DNA of 64,000 bases, from the NCBI GenBank assembly GCA_963755815.1, contig CAVWLF010000013.1, forward strand, positions 124,001 to 188,000, in the 5' to 3' direction. Of this stretch, positions 15,763-23,811 are shown piece after piece (the first letter of the stretch is position 1; every line of letters begins with the position of its first letter). The stretch comes from Palsa-506 sp963755815. Its GTDB lineage: Bacteria > Actinomycetota > Actinomycetes > Streptosporangiales > Streptosporangiaceae. The notes under the pieces were generated by a model that was not told where the DNA came from, did no database searches, and saw only the letters and a program-made list of their open reading frames with translations. A program made the translations under genes and the position numbers.

Positions 15763-16712
15763 AGCAGCGGATTCCGATGGCCAGCCGCCTGCACGGCCGG
15801 CTCGATGACGTGTCCGGCGAGGCGGGCTACCCGGAGCCTCCGCCGCGGGTGGGCTTCTTCACCGACACCAGCGTCTGCATCGGCTGCAAGGCCTGCGAGG
15901 TGGCGTGCAAGGAGTGGAACGCGCTGCCCGATCCCGAGGCCGGCGTGCTCAAGCTGTCCGGCGAGTCCTATGACAACACCGGGTCGCTCGGCTCCAACAG
16001 CTGGCGGCACGTCGCCTTCATCGAGCAGGGGCCGCTGGAGGTGGGCGCGCCCATCCCCGCCGACGATTTCCGCCCGGCCGGCCCGCGCGGGCCCGCCGAC
16101 GTGCTCGGGCCGGCCCTGGCCGGGGCGGACGGCCCGCTGGCGCCCGCCACCCGCTGGCTGATGGCTTCGGACGTGTGCAAGCACTGCACCCACGCGGCCT
16201 GCCTGGATGTGTGCCCGACCGGCGCGCTCCTGCGCACCGAGTTCGGCACCGTGATCGTGCAGTCGGACGTCTGCAATGGCTGCGCCTACTGCGTTTCCGC
16301 TTGCCCGTTTGGCGTCATTGACCGGCGGGAGGATGACGGCCGGGCCTGGAAGTGCACCATGTGCTACGACCGGCTGCGCGGCGGGATGGAGCCGGCCTGC
16401 GCCAAGGCCTGCCCGACCGACTCGATCCAGTTCGGGCCGCTGGATGACCTGCGGGTCACCGCCGCGGCCCGGGTGCAGGAACTGCAGGACCGCGGCGAGG
16501 CCGGCGCGCGGCTGTACGGGGCCGATCCGGACGATGGGATCGGCGGGGCGGGCGCGTTCTTCCTGCTGCTCGATGAACCCGAGGTCTACGGCCTGCCGCC
16601 GGACCCGGTGGTGACCACGAAGGACCTGCCGCAGCTGTGGAAGTGGGCCGGGGGAGCGGCCGCGCTGCTGGTGGCCGGCGTGGCCGCCGCCTTCGCCGGG
16701 AGGCGGCCATGA
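15759..16712 (+). CDS. fdhB: Formate dehydrogenase iron-sulfur subunit
   Basis: A 317-aa electron-transfer subunit of the FdnH type that passes electrons from FdhA toward the membrane. Sixteen cysteines in four groups suit four [4Fe-4S] clusters: CIGCKACEVAC (C40-C50), CKHCTHAACLDVCP (from C140), CNGCAYCVSACP (from C172) and CTMCYDR with CAKACP (from C199). A single hydrophobic helix near the C-terminus (ALLVAGVAAAFAG) should anchor it. It starts at a GTG inside the fdhA stop (GTGA) and ends in an ATGA overlap with the NrfD gene, so translation is coupled. Confidence 0.9.
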   Translation: MKQRIPMASRLHGRLDDVSGEAGYPEPPPRVGFFTDTSVCIGCKACEVACKEWNALPDPEAGVLKLSGESYDNTGSLGSNSWRHVAFIEQGPLEVGAPIPADDFRPAGPRGPADVLGPALAGADGPLAPATRWLMASDVCKHCTHAACLDVCPTGALLRTEFGTVIVQSDVCNGCAYCVSACPFGVIDRREDDGRAWKCTMCYDRLRGGMEPACAKACPTDSIQFGPLDDLRVTAAARVQELQDRGEAGARLYGADPDDGIGGAGAFFLLLDEPEVYGLPPDPVVTTKDLPQLWKWAGGAAALLVAGVAAAFAGRRP

Positions 16713-17641
16713 GCGAGGTACGCCAGGTGCCCGAGGCCGAGTTCGGGTCCTACTACGGCCGGCCGATCCTCAAGGTCACCCGGTGGCGGGAGCCGCACCT
16801 GCCCGCCTACCTGTTCCTCGGCGAGCTGTCCGGGGCGGCCGCGGTGCTGGCCGCGGTCGCGGCCGCGACCCGCCGGCCGGCCCTCGCGCGCTCCGGCCGG
16901 CTGATCGCGGCGGCGGCCGCCTACGGGGGATCCGGCTTCCTCATCGCCGAGCTCGGCCGGCCCGAGCGCTTCCTCAACATGCTGCGGGTGGCCAAGCCGA
17001 CCTCGCCGATGAGCATGGGTACCTGGATACTCTCGGCGCATTCCGGCCTGATCTCGGCCGCGGCGGCGAGTGACCTGACCGGCCGGCTGAGCCCGCTGGG
17101 CACCGCGGCGGGACTCGCGGCCAGCGTGACCGGGCCGCTGCTCGCTACCTACCCCGGCGTGCTGCTCGCCAACACGGCGGTCCCGGCCTGGCACACCGCC
17201 TATCGCGAGCTGCCGCTGCTATTCGCGGGCGGCGCGATGACGGCGGCCGGGGCCGGCGGCCTGGCGGTCAGCGCGCTGCGGGCTGAGCGGACCGACTTCG
17301 ACGCCGCGCGGCGGCTCGCGCTGGCCGGCGCCGCGCTGGAGAGCGCGGCCGGGTTCGGGCTCGAGCGGCTGCACGGGCTATCCGGAGAGCCGTACCGGCA
17401 GGGCGACTCGGGCAACCTGCTGAAGGCAGCGCGCTACCTCACCATCGGCGGCGGCGTGGCCACGCTCGCGGCCCGCCGCAGCCGGATTGCGGCCGCAGTA
17501 GCGGCCGCCCTGCTCACCGGCGGCGGCGTGTGCGCGAAGGTCGCCGTGCTGCGCGCGGGCGTCGCCTCGGCCCGGGATCCCAAATACGTCGTCGCCGCCC
17601 AGCGCGGCACCCAGGATGCTCCTAGCGGAGGTGCACGATGA
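16709..17641 (+). CDS. NrfD-family membrane subunit of formate dehydrogenase
   Basis: A 310-aa integral membrane protein with about eight hydrophobic segments, of the NrfD/PsrC family. Members take electrons from an iron-sulfur partner and reduce quinone without haem. Early motifs: the HLPAYLFLGELSGAAAVL helix and FLIAELGRPERFLNML, characteristic of the family. It replaces the FdnI-type cytochrome b usual in E. coli FDH-N. ATG 16709 overlaps the fdhB stop; longer in-frame starts fall inside fdhB. The gene ends in an ATGA overlap with the ligase gene. Role as quinone-reducing anchor is inferred from family and neighbours. Confidence 0.85.
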   Translation: MSEVRQVPEAEFGSYYGRPILKVTRWREPHLPAYLFLGELSGAAAVLAAVAAATRRPALARSGRLIAAAAAYGGSGFLIAELGRPERFLNMLRVAKPTSPMSMGTWILSAHSGLISAAAASDLTGRLSPLGTAAGLAASVTGPLLATYPGVLLANTAVPAWHTAYRELPLLFAGGAMTAAGAGGLAVSALRAERTDFDAARRLALAGAALESAAGFGLERLHGLSGEPYRQGDSGNLLKAARYLTIGGGVATLAARRSRIAAAVAAALLTGGGVCAKVAVLRAGVASARDPKYVVAAQRGTQDAPSGGAR

Positions 17642-19488
17642 CGCACGCAGTGCTGCGGCGGCGGGCGGAGCTGGAGCAGGCCGCCGAGGGCCGGACGATC
17701 TGCAGCCAGCTGGCGGCCACGGCGAAGGCCTTCGGCGACCTGCCCGCGTACTCCGACCGGGACGGCGGCCCGTGGCAGACCATCACCTGGCGGCAGACCC
17801 ATGAGCAGGCGCTGGCGCTCGCGGCCGGGTTCGCCGCGCTCGGCCTGCAGCCGGGCGAGCGGGTGGCGCTGATGATGCCGAACCGGGTCGAGCACGTGCT
17901 CGCCGACCTGGGCGCCCTGCATGCCGGCGGAGTGCCGGTGACGGTCTACGCCACGCTGGCGGCCGAGCAGATCGGCTACGTGGCCGCCGACTGCGACGCG
18001 CGGATCGCCGTGCTCGACGGCGCGGACGAGCTGGCCAGGTGGCAGCCGGTGCTGGCCGGCCTGCCCGGCCTGAAGAAGATCATCGTGCGGGACCCGGCCG
18101 CCTGCCCGGCCGGGGATCTCTACCTGAGCTGGCCGGACTTCACGGCGCTCGGCGCCGCGCGGCTGGCCGCCAGCCCGGATGAGGTCGCCCGCCGGACCGC
18201 CGCCGTCCGGCCGGCCGACCCGGCGACCGTGCTCTATACCTCCGGTACGACCGGCAACCCCAAGGGCGTGGTCATCACCCACGCCAGCGTGCTGTACGAG
18301 CTGGTCACCGCGACCGTGTCCGGCAACGCCCAGCCGCACGTCCGGTGGGTCTCCTACCTGCCGCTCGCGCACATCGCCGAGCGGATGTTCACCCTGTACC
18401 TGGCGATCTACAACGCGGGCCACACCTACTTCTGCCACAACGCGGCGACCGAGCTGGTCGCCTCCGTCGGCGAGGTGAAGCCAACCGCGTTCTTCGGCGT
18501 GCCGCGGGTGTGGGAGAAAATCCAGGCCGGCATCCAGGCCCTGCTCACCGCCGAGCAGGACGAAGGACGCCGGGCCGCCGTGGCCACGGCCATGGACACC
18601 GGCCTGCGGTACGTGCAGAGCTGCCAGTACGGCCGGAACACGCCGGACGGGCTGGCCGCCGAGTTCGCCGCGGCCGAGGCCGCGGTGCTGCGCCCGATCC
18701 GCTCGCTGCTCGGGCTGGGCGACGCCGAGGTCGTGGTCAGCGCGGCCGCGCCGCTGCCGCCCGACGTCGGGGAATTCTTCGCCGGGCTCGGGATGAAGAT
18801 CCTGGACGTGTACGGGATGACGGAGACCACCGGCGCGTTCACCACGAACACGCCGACTGCCTTCCGGCTGGGCACCGTCGGCCAGCCCGCTCCCGGGGTC
18901 GAGGTCAGGGTCGCCGCGGACGGCGAGATCCTGACCCGCAGCCCGCTGAACACCCCCGGCTATCTCAACCGGCCGGACATGACCGCCGAGCTGATCGACT
19001 CTGACGGCTGGCTGCACACCGGCGATATCGGGTCGCTGGACTCCGACGGCTTTCTGTCCGTGCTGGACCGCAAGAAGGAGCTGATCATCACTTCCGGCGG
19101 GGAGAACATCTCCCCGGCGGCGATCGAGAACCTGCTGGTCGCGCACCAGCTGATCGGCCAGGCGCTCGCGTTCGGCGACCGGCGCCCGTATGTGGTGGCA
19201 CTTCTGACCCTGGACGGCGACGTCGCGCCGGCCTGGGCGCGGGCCCGCGGGATCGACGCCACCGAGCTGGCCGAGCTGGCCGGTCACCCGGCGGTGCTGG
19301 CCGCCGTCGCGGAAGCCGTCACGGCGGCGAACGCCCGGCTCGCCCGCGTGCAGCAGGTGAAGAGATGGCGGCTGCTGCCGGTGGAGTGGACCGCCGAGAG
19401 CGAAGAGCTGACGCCCACGCTGAAACTCAAGCGCCGCATCGTGCACGCCAAGTACGCCGACGTCATCGACGCGCTGTACGAAAGCTGA
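17638..19488 (+). CDS. Long-chain acyl-CoA synthetase (AMP-forming)
   Basis: A 616-aa member of the ANL adenylating superfamily, FadD15/ACSL branch. It activates a carboxylic acid, probably a long-chain fatty acid, with ATP and joins it to CoA. Motifs: P-loop LYTSGTTGNPKGVVITH, YGMTETTGAFTTN, GWLHTGDIGSLDSDGF, hinge LDRKKELIITSGGENISP, and the C-terminal catalytic Lys region TPTLKLKRRIV. The ATG overlaps the NrfD stop (ATGA), making it the fourth gene of the fdh transcript. Fatty-acid activation has no known link to formate dehydrogenase. A GC-rich palindrome follows the stop. Confidence 0.88.
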   Translation: MTHAVLRRRAELEQAAEGRTICSQLAATAKAFGDLPAYSDRDGGPWQTITWRQTHEQALALAAGFAALGLQPGERVALMMPNRVEHVLADLGALHAGGVPVTVYATLAAEQIGYVAADCDARIAVLDGADELARWQPVLAGLPGLKKIIVRDPAACPAGDLYLSWPDFTALGAARLAASPDEVARRTAAVRPADPATVLYTSGTTGNPKGVVITHASVLYELVTATVSGNAQPHVRWVSYLPLAHIAERMFTLYLAIYNAGHTYFCHNAATELVASVGEVKPTAFFGVPRVWEKIQAGIQALLTAEQDEGRRAAVATAMDTGLRYVQSCQYGRNTPDGLAAEFAAAEAAVLRPIRSLLGLGDAEVVVSAAAPLPPDVGEFFAGLGMKILDVYGMTETTGAFTTNTPTAFRLGTVGQPAPGVEVRVAADGEILTRSPLNTPGYLNRPDMTAELIDSDGWLHTGDIGSLDSDGFLSVLDRKKELIITSGGENISPAAIENLLVAHQLIGQALAFGDRRPYVVALLTLDGDVAPAWARARGIDATELAELAGHPAVLAAVAEAVTAANARLARVQQVKRWRLLPVEWTAESEELTPTLKLKRRIVHAKYADVIDALYES

Positions 19489-19493
19489 GCCGC

Positions 19494-19515
19494 CGGCCCG
19501 GCCCGGGCCGGGCCG
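19494..19515. terminator. 22-bp GC palindrome between convergent genes
   Basis: Positions 19494-19515 form an uninterrupted 22-bp palindrome of only G and C, 6 nt after the ligase stop and 13 bp from the stop of the convergent membrane-protein gene. It could act as a terminator in either direction. Confidence 0.45.
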
Positions 19516-19527
19516 GGCCGACCGTGG

Positions 19528-20304
19528 CTAGCCCTCGTTAGTCGTTCCGCCGGACCGCACGGCCGGGAACTGCCGGGTAGCTGACGGGTCCGCGCCGGAG
19601 GCCGGGGCACCCGTGCTGGCCGGAACGGCAGTACCCGCCGGAACGGCAGTGCCGACCGGCTGGAGCCGCTCATCGTCGTCGCTGACCGGCTGGGACCGCT
19701 CGTCGTCGCTGACCGGCTGGGACCGCTCGTCCTCGCGCAGCTCAGCGTCGTCCGCGGCCGGCGCCGGCGCGGACGGGACGGGACGGGCGGCGCGGAACTC
19801 GCCGGAACCGGCCGGATCGGTTGCCTGGTCGGCCAGCGCCGCCTCCTTGACCCCGACCACCGCGAACCGGCCGAGCGCCAGCGCCGCGAAGAAGACGATC
19901 AGCACGCCCAGGCCGATAAAGAAGCCCAGTTCCTCCTGCGCCAGCCGGTCGATGTTCGTGCCGACCGGGACTCCCGCCGCGGGGACGCCCTTGTTCCAGA
20001 GCGAGCTCACCAGGTTGCCGACCACGAACCAGGCGCCGCCCAGCACCGCCACGAACGCCCCGAGCAGGGCAAGCGGCCGCCGCGCGCTGGCCAGCACGAT
20101 GAACCCGCCGACCACCGCGGCGACGCCGGGCAGTATCTCCAGCCACAGCCTTCCGGTCGTGTACGACCAGGCCTTGTCCGGCGTATAGGCGTAATGAAAG
20201 TACGGGCCGATGAAGGGAATCAGGGCGCCCCAGGCGCCCAGCAGGATCAGCAGCAGCCCGCTCAGCGCACCCCGGCTCCGCGGAATCCGCAGTTTCCCGG
20301 CCAT
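19528..20304 (-). CDS. Four-helix membrane protein with acidic repeat tail
   Basis: A 258-aa protein with four predicted transmembrane segments (LLLILLGAWGALIPFIGPY, LPGVAAVVGGFIVLA, LLGAFVAVLGGAWFVVG, FFIGLGVLIVFFAALAL) in the first 150 residues. A long hydrophilic tail of about 100 residues rich in Ala, Pro, Ser, Asp and Glu follows. The tail contains a near-perfect tandem repeat (DDERSQPVS twice, then DDDERLQPVG) and PAGTAVPA duplications, likely surface-exposed or cytoplasmic. No family was recognised. It lies between the fdh operon and selAB on the opposite strand. Confidence 0.65.
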   Translation of the reverse strand: MAGKLRIPRSRGALSGLLLILLGAWGALIPFIGPYFHYAYTPDKAWSYTTGRLWLEILPGVAAVVGGFIVLASARRPLALLGAFVAVLGGAWFVVGNLVSSLWNKGVPAAGVPVGTNIDRLAQEELGFFIGLGVLIVFFAALALGRFAVVGVKEAALADQATDPAGSGEFRAARPVPSAPAPAADDAELREDERSQPVSDDERSQPVSDDDERLQPVGTAVPAGTAVPASTGAPASGADPSATRQFPAVRSGGTTNEG

Positions 20305-20447
20305 TTGTGGTCACATCCTTCGTAGGTACGGGGTCAAGACTCGCACAGCACGGTTACCCGGCCCGCGCCGCAGTATGCAGAGCGGGGACGTAAATGCGCG
20401 CTCACGGCCGGGCCGGCCTCCGCTCGCCGCACCGGTCATCCCGCGGG

Positions 20448-20453
20448 TATGGT
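20448..20453 (+). promoter_or_regulatory. -10 box of the selAB transcript
   Basis: TATGGT lies 7 nt before the GTG at 20461, the distance expected for a leaderless selA mRNA. No convincing -35 was seen. Confidence 0.35.
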
Positions 20454-20460
20454 CGCCCTC

Positions 20461-21771
20461 GTGGATGCCCGCCGGCTCGTGCCGCGCACCGACGCGGTGC
20501 TCGCGGATCCGCGGCTGGCCGCCGCCACCCGGCGGCTCGGCCGTGAGCTCGTGCTGGCCGCGGTCAGGCACGCGCAGGAGCGGGCCCGCTCCGGCGACAT
20601 CGCCGCCGCCGCCGTGGCCGATGCGGCGGTGACCGCGCTGCCCGCCCGGGCGGCCACGCTGACCCCGGTGATCAACGCCACCGGCGTGCTGCTGCACACC
20701 AATCTCGGCCGGGCCCCGCTCTCCGCGGCGGCGAGGGACGCCGTGCTGGCCGCGGCTGGCTGCACTGACCTGGAGTTCGACCTGGCCGCCGGCACCAGGG
20801 GGCGCCGGGGCCGGGGCGCGCTGGCCGCGCTGGCCCGGGCCGTGCCCGCGGCCGGGGCCGTGCACGTGGTGAACAACAACGCGGCGGCGCTGGTGCTCGC
20901 GGCGACCGTGCTCGCCGCCGGACGGGAAATCGTCATCAGCCGCGGCGAGCTGATCGAGATCGGTGACGGCTTCCGCCTCCCTGAGCTGCTCGAATCGACC
21001 GGCGCCAGGATCCGCGAGGTAGGCACCACCAACCGGACGACGGCCGCCGACTACGCGGCCGCCATCGGGCCCGGCACCGGGTTCGTGCTCAAGGTGCATC
21101 CGTCCAACTACCGGATCGAGGGGTTCACGGCCCAGCCTTCAGTGGCCGAGCTGGCCGGGCTGGGCGTGCCGCTGGTGGGCGACATCGGCTCCGGGCTGCT
21201 CGCCGCGCATCCGCTGCTGCCCGCCGAGCCTGACGCCGGGTCCTGGCTCCGGGCCGGGGCCGATCTCGTCACGGCCAGCGGCGACAAGCTGCTCGGCGGC
21301 CCGCAGGCGGGCCTGCTGCTCGGCCGCGCCGACCTGGTCAGGCGGCTGGCCAGGCATCCGCTGGCGCGGGCGCTGCGGGTGGACAAGCTGACCATCGCGG
21401 CGCTTGAGGCCACGCTCGCGGGGCCGCTGCCGCCGGTCGCCGAAGCGCTGGATGCCGCGCAGCCGGCCCTGGCCGCGCGGGCCAAACGGATATCAGCGGC
21501 GCTGGTCGCGGCCGGCCTCGACTCCCGCGCGGTGCCGAGCGAGGCCGCCGTCGGTGGTGGCGGCGGCCCGGGCGTGGTCCTGCCCAGCGCGGCGGTCAGC
21601 CTGCCGGCCGGGCTCGCGCCCCGGCTGCGCGCGGGCCAGGCGGTGCGCAGCGGCCGGGCGCCGGCGGTCGTCGGCCGGATCGAGGACGGGCGGTTGCTGC
21701 TCGACCTGCGCGCCGTCCCGGCGGCCGAGGACGAGCCGCTGACCAGCGCGGTCATCGCCGCGGCCGGATAG
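20461..21771 (+). CDS. selA: L-seryl-tRNA(Sec) selenium transferase
   Basis: A 436-aa PLP enzyme that converts Ser-tRNA(Sec) to Sec-tRNA(Sec) using selenophosphate. It begins RLVPRTDAVLADPRL, typical of bacterial SelA. The PLP lysine sits in TASGDKLLGGPQAG (about residue 276). INATGVLLHTNLGRAPLS and HPSNYRIEGFT are SelA signatures. GTG 20461 is preferred because a TATGGT -10 box lies 7 nt upstream and would overlap the alternative ATG at 20449. selB follows 6 nt after the stop. With SelB it serves the UGA-containing fdhA 5 kb upstream. Confidence 0.92.
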   Translation: MDARRLVPRTDAVLADPRLAAATRRLGRELVLAAVRHAQERARSGDIAAAAVADAAVTALPARAATLTPVINATGVLLHTNLGRAPLSAAARDAVLAAAGCTDLEFDLAAGTRGRRGRGALAALARAVPAAGAVHVVNNNAAALVLAATVLAAGREIVISRGELIEIGDGFRLPELLESTGARIREVGTTNRTTAADYAAAIGPGTGFVLKVHPSNYRIEGFTAQPSVAELAGLGVPLVGDIGSGLLAAHPLLPAEPDAGSWLRAGADLVTASGDKLLGGPQAGLLLGRADLVRRLARHPLARALRVDKLTIAALEATLAGPLPPVAEALDAAQPALAARAKRISAALVAAGLDSRAVPSEAAVGGGGGPGVVLPSAAVSLPAGLAPRLRAGQAVRSGRAPAVVGRIEDGRLLLDLRAVPAAEDEPLTSAVIAAAG

Positions 21772-21777
21772 CGCGCC

Positions 21778-23649
21778 GTGCAGGTCATCGCCACCGCGGG
21801 ACACGTGGACCACGGCAAGTCGACGCTGGTCAGGGCGCTCACCGGGATGGAACCTGACCGCTGGGCGGAAGAGCGCAGCCGCGGCATGACCATCGACCTC
21901 GGCTTCGCCTGGCTGACCCTGCCGTCCGGGGAGCAGCTGGCGTTCGTCGACGTGCCGGGGCACGAGCGGTTCGTGCCGAACATGCTGGCCGGAGTCGGTC
22001 CGGTGCCCGGCGTGCTGTTCGTAGTGGCCGCGGACGAGGGCTGGATGCCGCAGTCGGCCGAGCATCTCGCCGTGCTGGACGCCCTGCGCATCCGGCACGG
22101 CCTGCTCGCCGTCACCCGCTCCGATCTGGCCGACCCCGGCCCGGCGCTGGCCCAGGCCGCGGCCGAGATCGCCGCGACCAGCCTGGGCGCGGTCGAATCG
22201 GTCGCCGTCAGCGCGGTCACCGGCGCCGGGCTGCCCGAGCTGCGGGCCGGGCTGGCCAGGTTGGCCGCGGCCCTGCCCGGGCCAGCTCCCGGTGCGGCCG
22301 TGCGGGTGTGGGTCGACCGGGCGTTCAGCATCACCGGCAGCGGAACGGTCGTGACCGGAACATTGCCGGCCGGCCTCATCCGGGGTGGCGACGAGCTGCG
22401 GGTGACTCCCTCGATGCGGCCGGTCCGGGTGCGCGGCATCCAGTCCCTGGGCCAGCCGGCCGCGCAGGTACACGGGGTGGCCCGGGTCGCGCTCAACCTG
22501 CGCGGCGCCAGCCGCGGTGACCTGGCCCGGGGGATGGCGCTGGTGCAACCGGGCCGCTGGACGCTGACCGGCGTGGTGGACGCCCGGCTCTCCTGGCCCG
22601 CCGGGCCCGCGGGGCCCGCGCACGCCGGGCCCGCGGGGCGCGCCGGGCCCGCTAGCGAGGCGGCGCCGCGGCTGCCCCGGGAGCTGACCCTGCACATCGG
22701 CTCGGCCCGGACCGTGGCGCGGGTGCGCGTGCTCGGCGGCATGATCGCCCGGCTGACGCTGCGCGAGCCGCTGCCGCTGCATGTGGGCGACCGGGTCCTG
22801 CTGCGTGACCCCGGCGCCGCCGCCCGGGCGGACCGGCATCCGGCCGTCCTGGGCGCGACCGTCCTGGACGTGACGCCGCCGCCGCTGGGCGGCCGCGGCG
22901 GCGCCGCGGCCGCGGCCGCGCAGCTCGGCGACTGGCCGGAGCGCCCCGCCGCCGGGCATCTGCTCCGCCGGCACGGCCTGCTGCGGGCCACCGCGATGCG
23001 CGCGATGGGCATCACCGCGCTGCCTGATCCCGTCGCCGGAGAGTGGCTCGCCGATCCGGCGGCATGGCACGGCCTGGAGCAGCGCCTCGCCGAGGTTGTC
23101 GCGACTCATGCGGCAGCCGACCCGCTCGCGCCCGGCCTGCCGGCCGAGGCCGCCCGGGCCGCGATCGGCGTACCCGACCGGAGGCTGGTCGAAGCGCTCG
23201 CCCGGCCGCCGCTCGTGGTCAGCGACGGCATGGTCAAAATCGCGGAACGGGGGGTCCGGCCCGCCGACGCCGGCCTGCCGGCGCCGGTCGCGGCGGCGGT
23301 CCGGGCGCTGCGCGCCGACCTGCGGGCCGCACCGTTTCTGGCCCCGGAAGCCGAGCGGCTCCGTGCGCTCGGCCTCGGCCCCCGGGCTATCGCGGCCGCT
23401 CAGCGCGCCGGGCTGCTGCTGCGGGTCAGCGACCAGATCGTGCTTGGCCCGGACGCCGCGGTCCTGGCCGCCCGCATCCTGGGCCGGCTGCCGCAGCCGT
23501 TCACCACGGCGCAGGCCCGCCTCGCGCTCGGCACCACGAGGCGGGTGGCGATCCCTCTGCTTGAGTACCTGGACGCGGCCGGCGCCACCGAGCGGCTGCC
23601 GGACGACCGCCGCCGGCTGCGCCCCGCCGCCGGGGCGCCCACGGGCTAG
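21778..23649 (+). CDS. selB: Selenocysteine-specific elongation factor SelB
   Basis: A 623-aa translational GTPase that brings Sec-tRNA(Sec) to UGA codons marked by a SECIS. The G1 motif GHVDHGKST is at the N-terminus, DVPGHERF is G3, and G4 reads TRSD instead of NKxD, as in many SelB proteins. Domains II-III follow, then about 250 residues of winged-helix repeats expected to bind the SECIS hairpin. A low-complexity Gly/Pro/Ala insert (PAGPAGPAHAGPAG) lies near residue 270. It starts at a GTG 6 nt after selA. selD and the tRNA(Sec) gene were not found in the window. Confidence 0.93.
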   Translation: MQVIATAGHVDHGKSTLVRALTGMEPDRWAEERSRGMTIDLGFAWLTLPSGEQLAFVDVPGHERFVPNMLAGVGPVPGVLFVVAADEGWMPQSAEHLAVLDALRIRHGLLAVTRSDLADPGPALAQAAAEIAATSLGAVESVAVSAVTGAGLPELRAGLARLAAALPGPAPGAAVRVWVDRAFSITGSGTVVTGTLPAGLIRGGDELRVTPSMRPVRVRGIQSLGQPAAQVHGVARVALNLRGASRGDLARGMALVQPGRWTLTGVVDARLSWPAGPAGPAHAGPAGRAGPASEAAPRLPRELTLHIGSARTVARVRVLGGMIARLTLREPLPLHVGDRVLLRDPGAAARADRHPAVLGATVLDVTPPPLGGRGGAAAAAAQLGDWPERPAAGHLLRRHGLLRATAMRAMGITALPDPVAGEWLADPAAWHGLEQRLAEVVATHAAADPLAPGLPAEAARAAIGVPDRRLVEALARPPLVVSDGMVKIAERGVRPADAGLPAPVAAAVRALRADLRAAPFLAPEAERLRALGLGPRAIAAAQRAGLLLRVSDQIVLGPDAAVLAARILGRLPQPFTTAQARLALGTTRRVAIPLLEYLDAAGATERLPDDRRRLRPAAGAPTG

Positions 23650-23811
23650 GGATCTTGGTCGCTAGCTTCCGGTACTCCAGCCGTAGATCGTTGTCTCCAA
23701 GGTTCACCCGGCGGCTGGCCGCCCAAAGTTCCCGCCGTCACCTTCGATGCGTTCCGCGCCCCTCGTACGCCGGAGAGTCCCTCGCGGCTGCATCAGCCCT
23801 ATGCTGAGCAG

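Noticed and set aside
17434..19446. 670-aa ORF on the minus strand opposite the acyl-CoA ligase
   Set aside because: Antisense shadow; composition biased and no start signal.
23650..23811. tRNA(Sec) gene downstream of selB
   Set aside because: No acceptor-stem pairing, no T-loop consensus and no UCA anticodon arm could be found. The same applies to the region before selA (20305-20448).
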